Shown: positions 23,949-34,903 of the stretch, piece after piece
Layout of the letters: every line of letters begins with the position of its first letter
Numbering within the stretch: position 1 is the stretch's first letter
NCBI GenBank assembly: GCA_964057225.1
Contig: OZ059895.1
Coordinates: forward strand, 8,432,001 to 8,496,000
Length of the DNA stretch: 64,000 bases
Direction of reading: 5' to 3'
Source: Auanema rhodensis
Lineage: Eukaryota > Nematoda > Chromadorea > Rhabditida > Rhabditidae
The notes under the pieces: generated by a model
What the model was told of the DNA's origin: nothing
Seen by the model: only the letters and a program-made list of their open reading frames with translations
Database searches by the model: none
Position numbers and translations under genes: made by a program

Positions 23949-26552
23949 ATGTTTGGATCATCTTCAACATTTAATGCTTCAAAGCCTTCCCTTTTTGGTA
24001 ATTCTGCTGCAGTCACATCTAATGATGATATAGAAGTAACGTATCAATGGTATATCTGTCGTACGTTTGTTTTGTAGATTCCTAGTCCTCCAGATGATAC
24101 CGTACAAGTAGTAAGATTTAGTCCACTTACGACAGAAAAGCCTTTATTAGCTGCTGGAAGTTGGGATGGAGTAAGCCATAATATCCTATTAGTTAATACA
24201 TTAAACTTTAGGTAGTACGCGTGTGGATGGTAAACGATAATGGACAATGTGAGCCGAAAGCTCAGCAGAATATTCCAGCTCCTGTTCTGGATATCGATTG
24301 GACTGATGTGAGATATAATTACTATTCTGTCTTACTGTATTATATTTAGGATGGGACAAAAATCTTTATAGCTGCGGCTGATAAGGATGTTAGGTTATGG
24401 GATTTAGCATCAAATCAGATAGCAGTTGTTGGTACACACGATGGACCTGTAAAAACATGTCATTGGATAAAAGGTAATAGTTTAAAGTAGTTAGTAGTTT
24501 TCCTTCTGAAGAAAGTAAAGAAAGACATCCTGATTTTGTTGCTATTGGAAGTGAATGCAGCTGATGCATACGTGAGATGAAAACAAAATGAACAGCCTTG
24601 CTAATCTAATTTGAATCCGATGAAATCATATGCAAATAAGCTTGTTCGAATTTCAGGAAACAATTATTCCTGCCTAATGACAGGATCATGGGATAAGACC
24701 TTACGATTTTGGGATATGAGAAATCTTCCCACACAATCTTCTTTGGCGAACATACAGGTGATCGAAAGTTGTTATGTATATATAAAGCATCGTGTTTTCA
24801 GCTTCCAGAAAGAGTTTATTGTGCAGATGTAGTATATCCAATGGCTGCTGTTGTGCTAGCCAACAAAACTATTAAAGTACATTTTTAATAATTTTATTTT
24901 CATTTGCAAATTAAATTAAGGTCTACAACTTAGAAAATGGTCCACAAGAAGTAAAAACTATTGATATTTCTGGTATGAAATATCAGGTAATACACTTTAT
25001 ATAAAAATATTTTAAAACATTGTTTTCAGTATCGATGTATCGCTATTTTTAAAGATAAAAATAATAGTATGCCATGTGGTTTTGCTGTTGGATCCATCGA
25101 AGGTAATTTATGTGAAGGTTTTGTGAGCGTATCATCAAGTCATTAGTATTTATTTTGACTCCCCTGTTTAATAATTGATCTAGCAAAAATTTCAAATTAA
25201 GGCTCTATTAGCCTGTTTATGTGTTCTCTTCTTCGTGTTTACTCTTTAGTGAAGAGCTCTTTGAGGTACATGCATTCGTAAGCAACAACTGATTTTAATC
25301 AGTTGTGGCTATACAGACCACATGACTGAACCTGGAGTGAATTCCCTGGCCCTATATGTAGGGCTAACTAGGATTTCATGAATAATTTAGCAATTGAACG
25401 ACTTTTTCCATCTATTGTCTACAACGGTAAATGTCCCCCTTTGAGCTGTGTTCGTGTTGAATGCTTATAAATTGTTGTATACGAGGTTGAAAAAGCGAAG
25501 TAGAGAGCAATTTGGGTTGGGATAGGAAACAATTGAAAACATGGATTCATAGCCTGAAAGACCAGGGCCGGCTATTACCATGAAAGCTTATGCCTGCCCT
25601 TGATGACGTGAAAATTCTTAGTGTTTATCAAGAAAATTGATTTGTTAAAAGAAAAGGAAAAGTTGAGAAACAATCTTTTAGGGAGAGTTGGTGTGCAATT
25701 CGTAGAAGCTGCTAACCCAAGAGATAACTTCACTTTCAAGTGCCACAGATCGGCTGAATTAGTAAATGGATATCAGGAGATATATGCGGTTTGTTTCTTA
25801 CGAAAGTTAGCCAATTTTGAAATCTCTATGGCAAAATAGCTTATTGAAAAGTCAAATTATACGAAAAATTCATAAGTTCTTCTGTTTTTTTTGGGTATAT
25901 GGTCTATTTTCCCATTAGAACTAGTAACGGCTTGTCTAATAATAGGGATCGAATTTCAACTGCTATAGCTTGTATCTTCTTTCACTAGCTCGTTTCTATT
26001 TTCTGCTTAAATTTTGCTTAGCGAAAGAGCGTATTATGCATGTCAAAGTAACATATACCCTGTTTAGGTTAATGATGTTGCATTCCATCCTCAGCATGGC
26101 ACCCTAGTAACAGTTGGTGCTGATGGTCGGTATGTGATTCAGGTTTTCAATGCTCACTTCAAATAATATCTCTATAGATTTTCAATGTGGGACAAAGATG
26201 CTAGAACAAAGTTGAAAGCATCTGATGCTCATCCAATGCCTATCACATCTGCTCACATACACGCCTCTGGACAAATAATGGCTTTTGCTATCGGATATGA
26301 TTGGAGTAAGGTGAGTAGGATGTTTATTTGAAATTCTTATATCCATTTTGAATATTCGTGTCGGAAAATGAGGAAATTTCAATAAGTGTAGAGCTTCGAA
26401 GTGGGAACGGTCCCAAGAGACAGTTTCTTTTATGCAACGTATTTTCGATTGTTTGCTATTTTCAGGGCCATGAAGGAAATACTCAAACTGGATCCAAGAT
26501 TATATTACATAAATGTTTCGAGGAAATGAAACCTAAACCTAAGAAAACTTAA
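23949..26552 (+). CDS. rae-1: mRNA export factor RAE1/Gle2 (WD40 protein)
   Basis: RAE1 binds the GLEBS motif of Nup98 at the nuclear pore and works in mRNA export and spindle function. Twelve exons: 23949-24035, 24078-24170, 24212-24307, 24350-24473, 24657-24757, 24802-24876, 24921-24986, 25030-25102, 25682-25788, 26068-26129, 26178-26310 and 26466-26552, giving 367 aa (human 368). The N-terminus is FG-like (MFGSSSTFNASKPSLFG). WD repeats carry the family hallmarks AAGSWDG, AADKDVRLWDLASNQ, CLMTGSWDKTLRFWDMRN, GFAVGSIEG, NFTFKCHRS, DGRFSMWDKDARTKLKAS and AFAIGYDWSKGHE. Identity to human RAE1 is high throughout. Introns 8 (579 nt) and 9 (279 nt) are much longer than the rest, and intron 8 carries two perfect hairpins. 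The start codon directly follows TTTAAG, so trans-splicing is likely. Confidence 0.96.
25285..25364. repeat. Two short perfect inverted repeats inside RAE1 intron 8
   Basis: ACAACTGATT at 25285-25294 and its exact complement AATCAGTTGT at 25297-25306 are separated by TT. GCCCTA at 25349-25354 and TAGGGC at 25359-25364 are separated by four bases. A third palindrome, AAGAGCTCTT, lies just upstream at about 25253-25262. The arms are exact in the sequence. Whether they form a structured RNA, a small mobile element or nothing is unknown. Confidence 0.6.
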
Positions 26553-28873
26553 TCAACTGATAATGTTCTTTAGATTGATTGTTGTTGATTAACTTGATGC
26601 AATGTTTTACTTATTGTTATTATGAAGTATTTTTGTACGGCGTAATCTCGCTTTATAATAGATGGGTGCAGCAAAAATCGTGGAATTACTTGAAAAATTG
26701 AAATAAAATGGAAGAAAAGTTTATTTTTCTTCGAAACCAATTGTTCTTTATGATATTTAGAAGCATCAAAATCCAACACTTGCTTTTTCCTGTTTTTTGC
26801 AATGTTATTATTCCTTGTTAGAGGAATTTATTTGACATTTACTCTTAAAAAATGTTTTGAAACTTTACAATTCATTGAATTTTTTAACTTTTCCCAATTA
26901 TTTCAATTAAAGAAATATACTAATTTTCGCTGTTCACCTACTATTTACGTCTGCGGTTGTGCTTTTATTAATATCATATGTGAATATGAAAAATCTTTCG
27001 GAGAATGTTCTTGTTACAATGTGGTTTCTCTAACCTATTTATTATTTTGAAATGTTGTCTGTTTCCCCTTCGTTTTACTGGCTAAACGTATGTGTGTGTG
27101 TAAGATGTAGCTTCCATTTCTTACGTCGCAGAGGCTTAGCGAGTTTTGGTGAAATAGTTGCAATGGACCGGCAAGTTTAACGTCCAGCAGGGCAGAGTCT
27201 TCCTTTTAGAAAAGAGCCTAGTCTTAGAAAATTCCGGCTTAACTTTAATCGATCTTGTTGGTCGGGGTCAGCAGGCTGTTCTGAGATACTGACGATAAGG
27301 GAAGAGCGAATAGGTTCCTGTTCCAACCAACTCTTCGGGCTCTTTCAAATTCTCATGGTGCTGGTGTCGTAAAGCGTTATGAATATCTAAAATAGATGTA
27401 TACTGCATCCCATGCGATGACCAACACAATGCGCTGTTTCCGATAAATAAACGGAAATAGTGTTGCTAGTCTTTTTCTGAAGCCTCTTGGGGCTGCATAG
27501 GAAGATCAGAGGCCTAAAGAGACAAGGAGCGTAGTTTTAAATGGGAGGTTTTATTGAGTCAAGAGAGGAATTGTAGGATTACATTTATTCAAAAAAAGTT
27601 TTACTAATTATTTATACTTATTCATATACAATATAAAATTAATTTACGCGCATACACAGAATAACATAGAACACACTGTCTCTGGGATTTTCAATATCAA
27701 CGTCAAACCTATCTATTATTATTCGGTCTCTACTTCTCCAAAAGCAATAATAGAGCTTTGGCGATGACATCAAAAATAGAAAGAAGAGATAAAGGAGCAC
27801 AGCGATTACAATGGCAGAAAAGGTAAAATGGTGCACAAGAATTTTTGAAAATCTTGATTTGGGGTCCAAGATAAACTCATTACATAACTCTACGACGATT
27901 GTACGAGATGGCAAATAATAATAATAATATCTGGGTAAAAGGTTACACTTACATGCACACATACAAGTACACTTAGGGAATTAAGAAAGGTGGTAGCATG
28001 TAAGTAGAGTTAAAAGATTCCTGGTTCATGTCTTGTATGTGCCATCCTCCTTTCTTTTCGCTTTCAATTACTTTGGCTAATGAGACAACAAATTCTGATG
28101 GCGATAGTGGTACTGGGAGGGACTGGGACTAGTATATTCTTCTGCTTCGCCAACTTCTTTTTTATTCGTTTATGCTGTAGTTGGATACGTGCGACGAATG
28201 TCTCGCGTACTCAAACATTCCTCTCTTCTTCGATTGGAATGTTGTTCACTTATTGTAAAGTTGGCACGAGACTAGAGCAAAAATAGAAGTAGGAAAAAGA
28301 AGAGGAGAAGTAGGAGAGAATCATATATTTGGCATGATCGGCTTAGATTTCCTGAAGCGTGCCAAAGCTGTCGCGCCGTAAGTAATAGTAACAATAGAGG
28401 AATGAGAGTAGATCACAGGCAAACGACGGGTTTTCTGTTCGGACGAGTTTTTTAATGTAGAATAGAATAAAACATAAACATAAGTCAATGGGCTGCGAAA
28501 AAGGTGGACAGTGTGAGGGTACCCAAGATCAAGCTGGCAAAAACCAACTTGATTATGGATTAATTTTAGTTAATTGACGAGTGAGCAGAAGAGGTGTAAT
28601 TATAATTTGATCTACAGAAATCTGGCTTATAAGAAAGTTCAAAAGGTACAAAAAATGAGGTGCTTAATGCGCACTACGTTTGAATTAGGGGGCGCATTTC
28701 ACAAAAAAGATAAGAATGAAAGGAATTTGAATGAGGAAGGTCTATCTATCTCTGCTTATTTTCTTAAAAGATACCTCCTTGCATATCCGTGGTTTGGATT
28801 TTAAGGAAAAAATGGGAATATATGAATGGAGAACAATTAGAGAATAGACACAATGGCGATAGAGATAGATAGC
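26553..28873. other. Convergent intergenic region with a composition-shifted block
   Basis: 2.3 kb between the 3' ends of RAE1 (+) and the calcium sensor gene (-). AATAAA at 26702-26707 may be the RAE1 poly(A) signal. The part at about 27080-27540 is visibly richer in G and C than its surroundings, has no convincing open frame and contains a small perfect stem (TTTCCG at 27437-27442 with CGGAAA at 27452-27457). The rest is AT-rich, with no gene seen. Confidence 0.45.
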
Positions 28874-30247
28874 CTACTTCTTGACCTCATTGGTCAGGAT
28901 TTGGAACAGCTCCTTATCGGCCAAACAGCCGTCTACGAACTCCTTCAACGTCAGTTCTTTGTCATTGTTAACATCCATTTTCTCGAAGATCATCTTAGCT
29001 CTCTTTCTGGGTGAATCATCGGCAGATTTGGTGACCTCTGGTCCAAGCATTTCGTAAATAGCCTGAAGAAAATAATTATTTACAATGATAAAGGTTTATA
29101 AAATATACTTACCTCAATAATCTTAATCATTTCTTTCTCGTCTATGGTTCCATTGCCGTCAATGTCATACATTCTGAAGGCCCATTCTAGCTTTTGCTCC
29201 GGAGTTCCTGAGCTGGTTACGTTAATAGCCAGCAAAAATTCCTTAAAGTCGATGAAACCGCTGTTATCCGTATCGAAGGTACGGAAGACATGTTCACAGA
29301 ATCCCTCTGCTGAACCTGAGGGGAAGAAGTCTTTATAGACTTTGATGAACTGCTCCTTTGTCAGATGCCCTTTAGGACAATCTTGCTGAAATCAAAGAAA
29401 TAAGATATAGGATATCATGGTGGAAATGCTTTGTTTAATATTCCTTTTTTTAGAAATGTTCTTTATTTTTCTTCGCTTACGGCAGGCAAAACTTCGACTA
29501 TTATATCTAATCTTTTGCAGCATTTTCAATTTATGATCGGCGTACTAACTGTATCCTATTAAGTCAAATATTCACTACTAACTGGAATTGGGACATATAA
29601 AACAATAATAATCCGGTCAGTTTTCAATTTTTTTCCTCAGAAATTCAATTGACACTTTGATGGAAAAGAAGAAAGCAGTCACTGGGTGGGCAAAAAAATT
29701 TTTTAAAAAATGCTTTATGTATTTTATTTCAAAAGCTTTGTGATTTTTCGAATACTAACAAACACTTTGAAATTTCAAAAAACTAAGAAATATTGTTTTC
29801 GATGATGGAAATATTAGTTTGAATATATTGATAGTGAATACTAGCACTAATATATATATATATATATTTATAATATACTTAAAGATACACGAAAAGACGC
29901 TCTTAATTTTTAAAAAATGTTATTATAGAATAGGATATAGCTTATTGAGTAGTTGCACAACTAGCTTTTAAGGAGAACCATATTAGGTTTACTCATGGAC
30001 TGAATGTAATAAAGAGAGCTAGAGTGACTAACTAAGGATATGCATCTTTTCGAGAGCAAAAAGAAAAAAAGCAGATTGAAGCAAAGACTATTTTGTTGAA
30101 CAGAAATTACAAATTAAAAGTTATAATGAGACTTACCACGAATCCCTTGTACCATTCCTTGATTTGTTCCTCTGTGAAGTTAGTGTTCTTTTTAAGGAAC
30201 TCAAGATCTTCTTTAGACAACTTGGGTTTCGAGCCTTTCAGTCCCAT
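28874..30247 (-). CDS. Neuronal calcium sensor, hippocalcin/neurocalcin-like EF-hand protein
   Basis: Three exons: 30247..30137, 29385..29113 and 29062..28874, giving 190 aa, the normal length for the recoverin/NCS family. [11 protein letters not shown] fits the N-myristoylation consensus (Gly2, Ser6), so a calcium-myristoyl switch at membranes is expected. Four EF-hands: the first is degenerate ([12 protein letters not shown], Cys-Pro as in all NCS proteins); the second ([12 protein letters not shown]), third ([12 protein letters not shown]) and fourth ([12 protein letters not shown]) have calcium-coordinating residues, although EF4 has Lys at the usual Gly position. [15 protein letters not shown] and [12 protein letters not shown] place it with visinin-like/NCS-2-type sensors rather than NCS-1/frequenin. 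Intron 1 (751 nt) is long. A TTGCAG acceptor ends 37 nt upstream of the ATG. In neurons such proteins tune receptor traffic and G-protein signalling; that role here is inferred from the family. Confidence 0.93.
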
Positions 30248-31180
30248 TTCGAGGGCGGCTCTAACTTATTGGGTTGGAAATAAACTGCAAACAAGGATTA
30301 TATACGTTAGCACTTAAGTATCAGACGATAAATTCAAGAGAGGGAATGAATAACGAAAGCAGAAGAGACAAATCTCAGAGATGTATGAGAGTATGGGGAA
30401 TCGGAAAATGATTTTGAAGCCGGATCATTGCCTGAAAATATCCGTCAACAATATAAATGGTAAAGGAAGTATGAGATATGGAGATGACGTCATCAAATTA
30501 TAACAGAACAAACTTTTAAAGATGGGTAACACAATAAGTTGGATTGTTGAAAAGCTTTTTTATAGTTTGTGTGGGATACTTGGGTGGTCTGGCTGCATCT
30601 TGTGAAAATGACAGCTGACCAAAATAACCCAAGTTTTTGAATATCGATGTGTGCTAGGAACTTGTCTTTAAAATTCTGGGATCAATTCTCATAATTTTCT
30701 TTAGTCAAAAACATATATAAGCCTTAGTCTAGGACAACAGACGCAATCACAGAAAAGAAAAGCTTTTGGAACAACAAACTTAAAAAAAAATTTTTTTTGC
30801 CAAGTCTTTGATAGTTTCCAAAGAAAGTTTATAAAAAAAACTTAAAGCTGTGAATAGAAGTATGTGTTGTACAGACATGAAAAAAATAATACAAAATAAC
30901 AAAAACAAGGAATTACTGATTTTAGACGTTAAAACGTGAGTTTATGGAATACTAGAGTGAATGACCATAAGGTTATAGCGCTCACTACGTCATGAAGGAA
31001 CTCAAGATCTACGCTTTTCGACGTTTTTCGAGAGGAAATATAAAGAAAATGAATACAGCTGGACATCTTTTGGGTTTAGACCTGAAAACAGATACCCGAT
31101 CAGTCATTATAATGAATCCATCTATGTAGAAGAGTGATAAGAAGCATGAAGGGCATGTACTAGAAAGGGGGCTGGAGATC
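30248..31180. promoter_or_regulatory. 5' flank of the calcium sensor gene
   Basis: About 930 AT-rich bases upstream of the sensor start codon on the minus strand. An acceptor-like TTGCAG lies at 30285-30290. If this is a cis or trans acceptor, the promoter is further upstream, possibly at the GC-rich island that follows. No gene seen. Confidence 0.35.
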
Positions 31181-31345
31181 GATAGTTGCGCGCGACGGCC
31201 CCGCCCCAGGGCTTGCGATCGATGCCAAGCCGACTAGCCGCTACCGTAGCTGGTCGCCGTTGGACGAGCAGGCAATCAGGCAGCCGGGCTGGCCAGCTGG
31301 CTGGCTAGCTAGTAGCTAGGCCAGTAGACCACGTCTCCCGTGTTA
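31181..31345. promoter_or_regulatory. GC-rich island with GGCTGGCTAGC-type tandem words
   Basis: A sharply bounded block with GC content well above the AT-rich surroundings. It includes CCCCGCCCCAG, which resembles a GC box, and overlapping repeats of CTGG and CTAG at about 31280-31325. It lies about 0.9-1.1 kb upstream of the calcium sensor gene and could be its promoter or that of a divergent transcript. The composition is seen directly; the function is inferred. Confidence 0.4.
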
Positions 31346-32960
31346 TTGGGCCCAAAGAGGATCTCTTCATGTTGGTGGGTCAGTCATTCAACGGGCATTA
31401 AAGGCATTATACGTGCCCACACGGTGCATAACGATGTCGATGAGTATGGGAGAGAGCTCATAGAAACGGAATGGACACGCATTTGCTTGTTCGTTCTTGT
31501 TTTCTCTGCTTCAGGCCCTCTTCCATAGCTCAATCCATGCTCGAGCAATATGCTGCTTTGCGAGATGGGAAGAGAAAAGCAATAGAGAAGTCCAGAGATG
31601 CAAAATGGAAGGGAGATGAGACGCGACGGCGATTGGATTGCGGTAAAGTTCGATGATAAGACAAAGATGCTAAAACGCAATCACCACCAAGTCGGCGATA
31701 GGTTTGAATTTGGTGTTTGTGCATGTGCATATTTTCGTTGAAAGCAGTTATGAAAGGAAGGTTATAGATGCATCCACTTTTTGAAAATTTGTTCCTTTTT
31801 CCCATTTCTCTGAACGTACAAACTATAGTGATTTATAACTAATGAATTCATCAGTCCAAAATATAAACAACGAAACGGCCGCGAATTATGAAACGGGAAT
31901 CGGGAACAGAACTTGACTTTTCTGGCTATTTCTTCTTATTGCTCACCACAAAAGCTCTCTTCTTGTGTGTTCTTCATCATGCATTGAGTCGCGCGATTTT
32001 GAGCTTATTGCTATGTCCAACAGCTTTTTACTTAGATTTTTGAACAATATCACAATAGAATTGCAATGCATTGCTAAATGAGAACGGATTCTTGATGATC
32101 ATGAATGTCTCCGAAAACGTGTGGTATAGGTATAGCACACTCAATACTTGTTTATAATAAATTGAGTTTTGCATTAAAATGAAAGAAAGTTCTTCATGGG
32201 ATAACTTATTACATAGCCCCACTTATGTTATTCCACTCGTAGAAAATTCACGAAAGGCAAAAAAAAAGAAAACAGATTCATCACAGCCTGATATGGACAT
32301 ATTGAGCATTTAACTGGTAGCATGCATCATGGCTCATCGCTTAGCAAGAGTGAAGAAGGGGTGACACATAGAAATGGGGGCAAAGAAGGAGAAAAAGGCT
32401 GAGAAGTGGAAGAGTAACAGAGACGTAGAGCGTGGCATGTAGAGGAGAAGAAGAAAGAACGAACATTATTAGCTTGAATGACGACTAGTGTGAAAAAGGA
32501 GGAGGGGAGCGGCATTTGTGTGTATATGTGTATGTATGTATCTCTCTTTCTCGCTCCTTTTTCTCTCTCTCACTCCCGGACACAGAACGGTTGCTTTCTC
32601 TTTCTCTATCTGCCTCTTTCTCTTATTTTGTTCTTTTCTCCGGTCTATCTGTGTATGTGTATGTATGTACGTATGGTTGAAAGACACAGCGTGCAAGTAA
32701 GGAGTTGCTGCGAGAGAAAGAGAAAGAGAAAGAAAAAGAAAAAGTTGATTGCTGCCAATAACGGGTTTCTTTTCCCATATCATACAGACAGACCCTCGCA
32801 GATTCACTGAGAAGCATAAAGGCTAAAAATGCGACAAAATTATACTGAAGTTGATAATATACATGTATACGACGACAGGAGAAGGAAAGCGTATTATTTT
32901 CAAAAAAAAAACATGAAGGTTGTACATTTTTTTCAATGACAGATGCTGAAAAACACTGAC
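31346..32960. other. Intergenic, mixed composition, with pyrimidine-rich block
   Basis: No supported gene. Both strands are open for about 60-110 codons around 31340-31680 and 32470-32810, but in several frames at once, which reflects base composition rather than coding. At 32515-32680 a CT-rich block is flanked on both sides by near copies of TGTGTATGTGTATGTATGTA, and at 32710-32745 a GA-rich run follows. Confidence 0.45.
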
Positions 32961-34800
32961 TCCCCCTCATCTTCTGACTGCTGTTCTAAAGCTGAAAGAC
33001 CTTTGCCTAGTCCATGGGCTCATATTTTTACATGCCCCCGGGTGGCTTGATGCTGAGACTATGACCTCTGGGACCTGAGAATGGCCACCACCAATCTGGT
33101 AGTCTCTTTCAAATGCATCCAAGGTCTGGATATGCTTCAGATAGAGCAATTTTAACTTTGCAACATAAAGAGGAAGCTCATGTTGTAATTTGCCTACCTC
33201 AAATTTGATAGCGCATAGCTTACAACGAGATGTGAATTAACTTATAAAAACGCGTACCTTTCACAGAAATATGGGCAAAATACGATCGTGTGATTTGAAA
33301 TATTAAACTTTTCTAAAAGAAAAATGTGCACATAAGCAAGATGAAGCTGTTCTGCGACCAAAATAGTATGATAAGAATTGTCGCTACCAGAGTAGCTGAT
33401 AAAATGCTACGATGGCAAAGCTAAACAACTGCTTGCAACCCTGTGCCAGAGCATCCTTTAGAAAGATCTGACAGTTGATTTCAACGTTTTGAACATGCCC
33501 TATTTGGATGAAAATAGGAGATATGAGTATAAGTTGATACACACGTCTGAACTAGTTAAATGCTCCTATTCCCAGGAATAGAAAGGTGAGCGAAAGAGAA
33601 ACAGAAAAAAAGGAGACAAAAAAAATTAAACTTCACTCTATGTCAGCAAAAATAGAAAGATAGTGGTGCGATCATAATTCCTGTCTATGTACAGTTATAC
33701 GAGCTCATCGCCAACTCTTTCACAGTTTTCCTTTTTTTTTCTTTAGAAAGAAAAAAACATTGTACATATATGCTGTGATCGTTGTTGGGCTGTAGATAAT
33801 CCATTTGTTTTTCAAATAATCATAAAAGCTTAGTTTCTTTGTGATGTCTTTGATTGTGACGTACTTGATATCATTCAAGAAAATCATTTCATTTGAATCA
33901 TGCTTATAGAAGAAGCCTTCGAAATCGACGCCAATTTCATTCAGAAAGTGCGAACGACCTGAACGGATGTTTCAAATAAGTATTTGATATTTATACATTT
34001 GATTTTTTAAAAATATTTATAAGAAGCATGAGAGGCGAAACTGATTACATGCATGATTATAGAAAATTGAATTTCTTGTTTGATAAAAGTTATGAGAATG
34101 TTCCTTTTTTTTCTTGCTCAAGGTTTTGCTTTCACAATTTGTTTTTAATTATACTTATATGAAAACAGTGAGTGAGCTCGAGCAAAAAATGGTTAGTTTT
34201 GCGAATGAAAGAAGCATTCAGACAGAGACTTTGAACAATAAAAAAGTTTGTGATATATCTCTTCGTTGATTCATTGAGATGAGATATTTTCTCGTTATCG
34301 ATTTCACGTCAATCAGCTATTTGAGGCTTTTCCGCGAAGTGATTAACAGCTGGTTTCTGTTCGTCCATTTGACGCTGCTTGATGTGCAGGTTATAAGTAT
34401 GAGCAAAGGTGTGAGCTTTACGAGGATGTGCAGCAGCAGGTGTTAGCCAAAAGAGTGCCGCTTTTTCTGTGGATGCGATATATGCAGTTTCAACACTCAA
34501 ACTACTATCGAAGATTTTTAAACTCGTTGGAAATTTTCTCCTTATCCAGCCTATTCTTCTCACATCTTCTGTGCATCTTCCTTCACTTGCCCTCTTTACT
34601 CTTATATCAAATGTCTTCAGGCTTGAAGAGACAGCCAAAACAGGCGGATTCTCAAGCCCTCATCCAGTCTATATTAGCTTTTATGTTGATGGTGCCCGTC
34701 AAAGGCATGCCTGATTGAATTAGGCCAAGAGACAGGACGCAGGATACGCTCTCCGGCATGTGTTTCGAAGTAATCTTCACTCAGCCATCTACTGAATAGT
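32961..34800 (-). other. Possible but unproven exons of an unidentified minus-strand gene
   Basis: Several GC-richer islands carry open frames on the minus strand. One at about 33235-32967 reads through 89 codons and includes LDAFERDYQIGGGHSQVPEV. Another at about 33965-33735 includes RSGRSHFLNEIGVDFEGFFY. A third at about 34650-34309 includes LSVETAYIASTEKAALFWLT. Donor- and acceptor-like sites lie at their edges. I recognise no family, and frames of this length are expected by chance in a window this size, so no gene model is given. Other frames, also on the plus strand at 34430-34720, are equally open. Confidence 0.2.
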
Positions 34801-34834
34801 ATCGTTGTGCGCGAAATGAAGTAAGAAATTGAAA

Positions 34835-34836
<2 letters not shown>

Positions 34837-34902
<66 letters not shown>
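34837..34902. repeat. (GA)n microsatellite
   Basis: An almost pure GA dinucleotide array of about 66 bases with one interruption (AAAG near 34866). Seen directly. Confidence 0.95.

Positions 34903-34903
<1 letters not shown>

Noticed and set aside
27080-27540. Possible rRNA or SRP RNA fragment
   Set aside because: Some words recall 28S rRNA, but I could not align any conserved block in order, and the SRP core motifs are absent. Kept only as an unexplained block.
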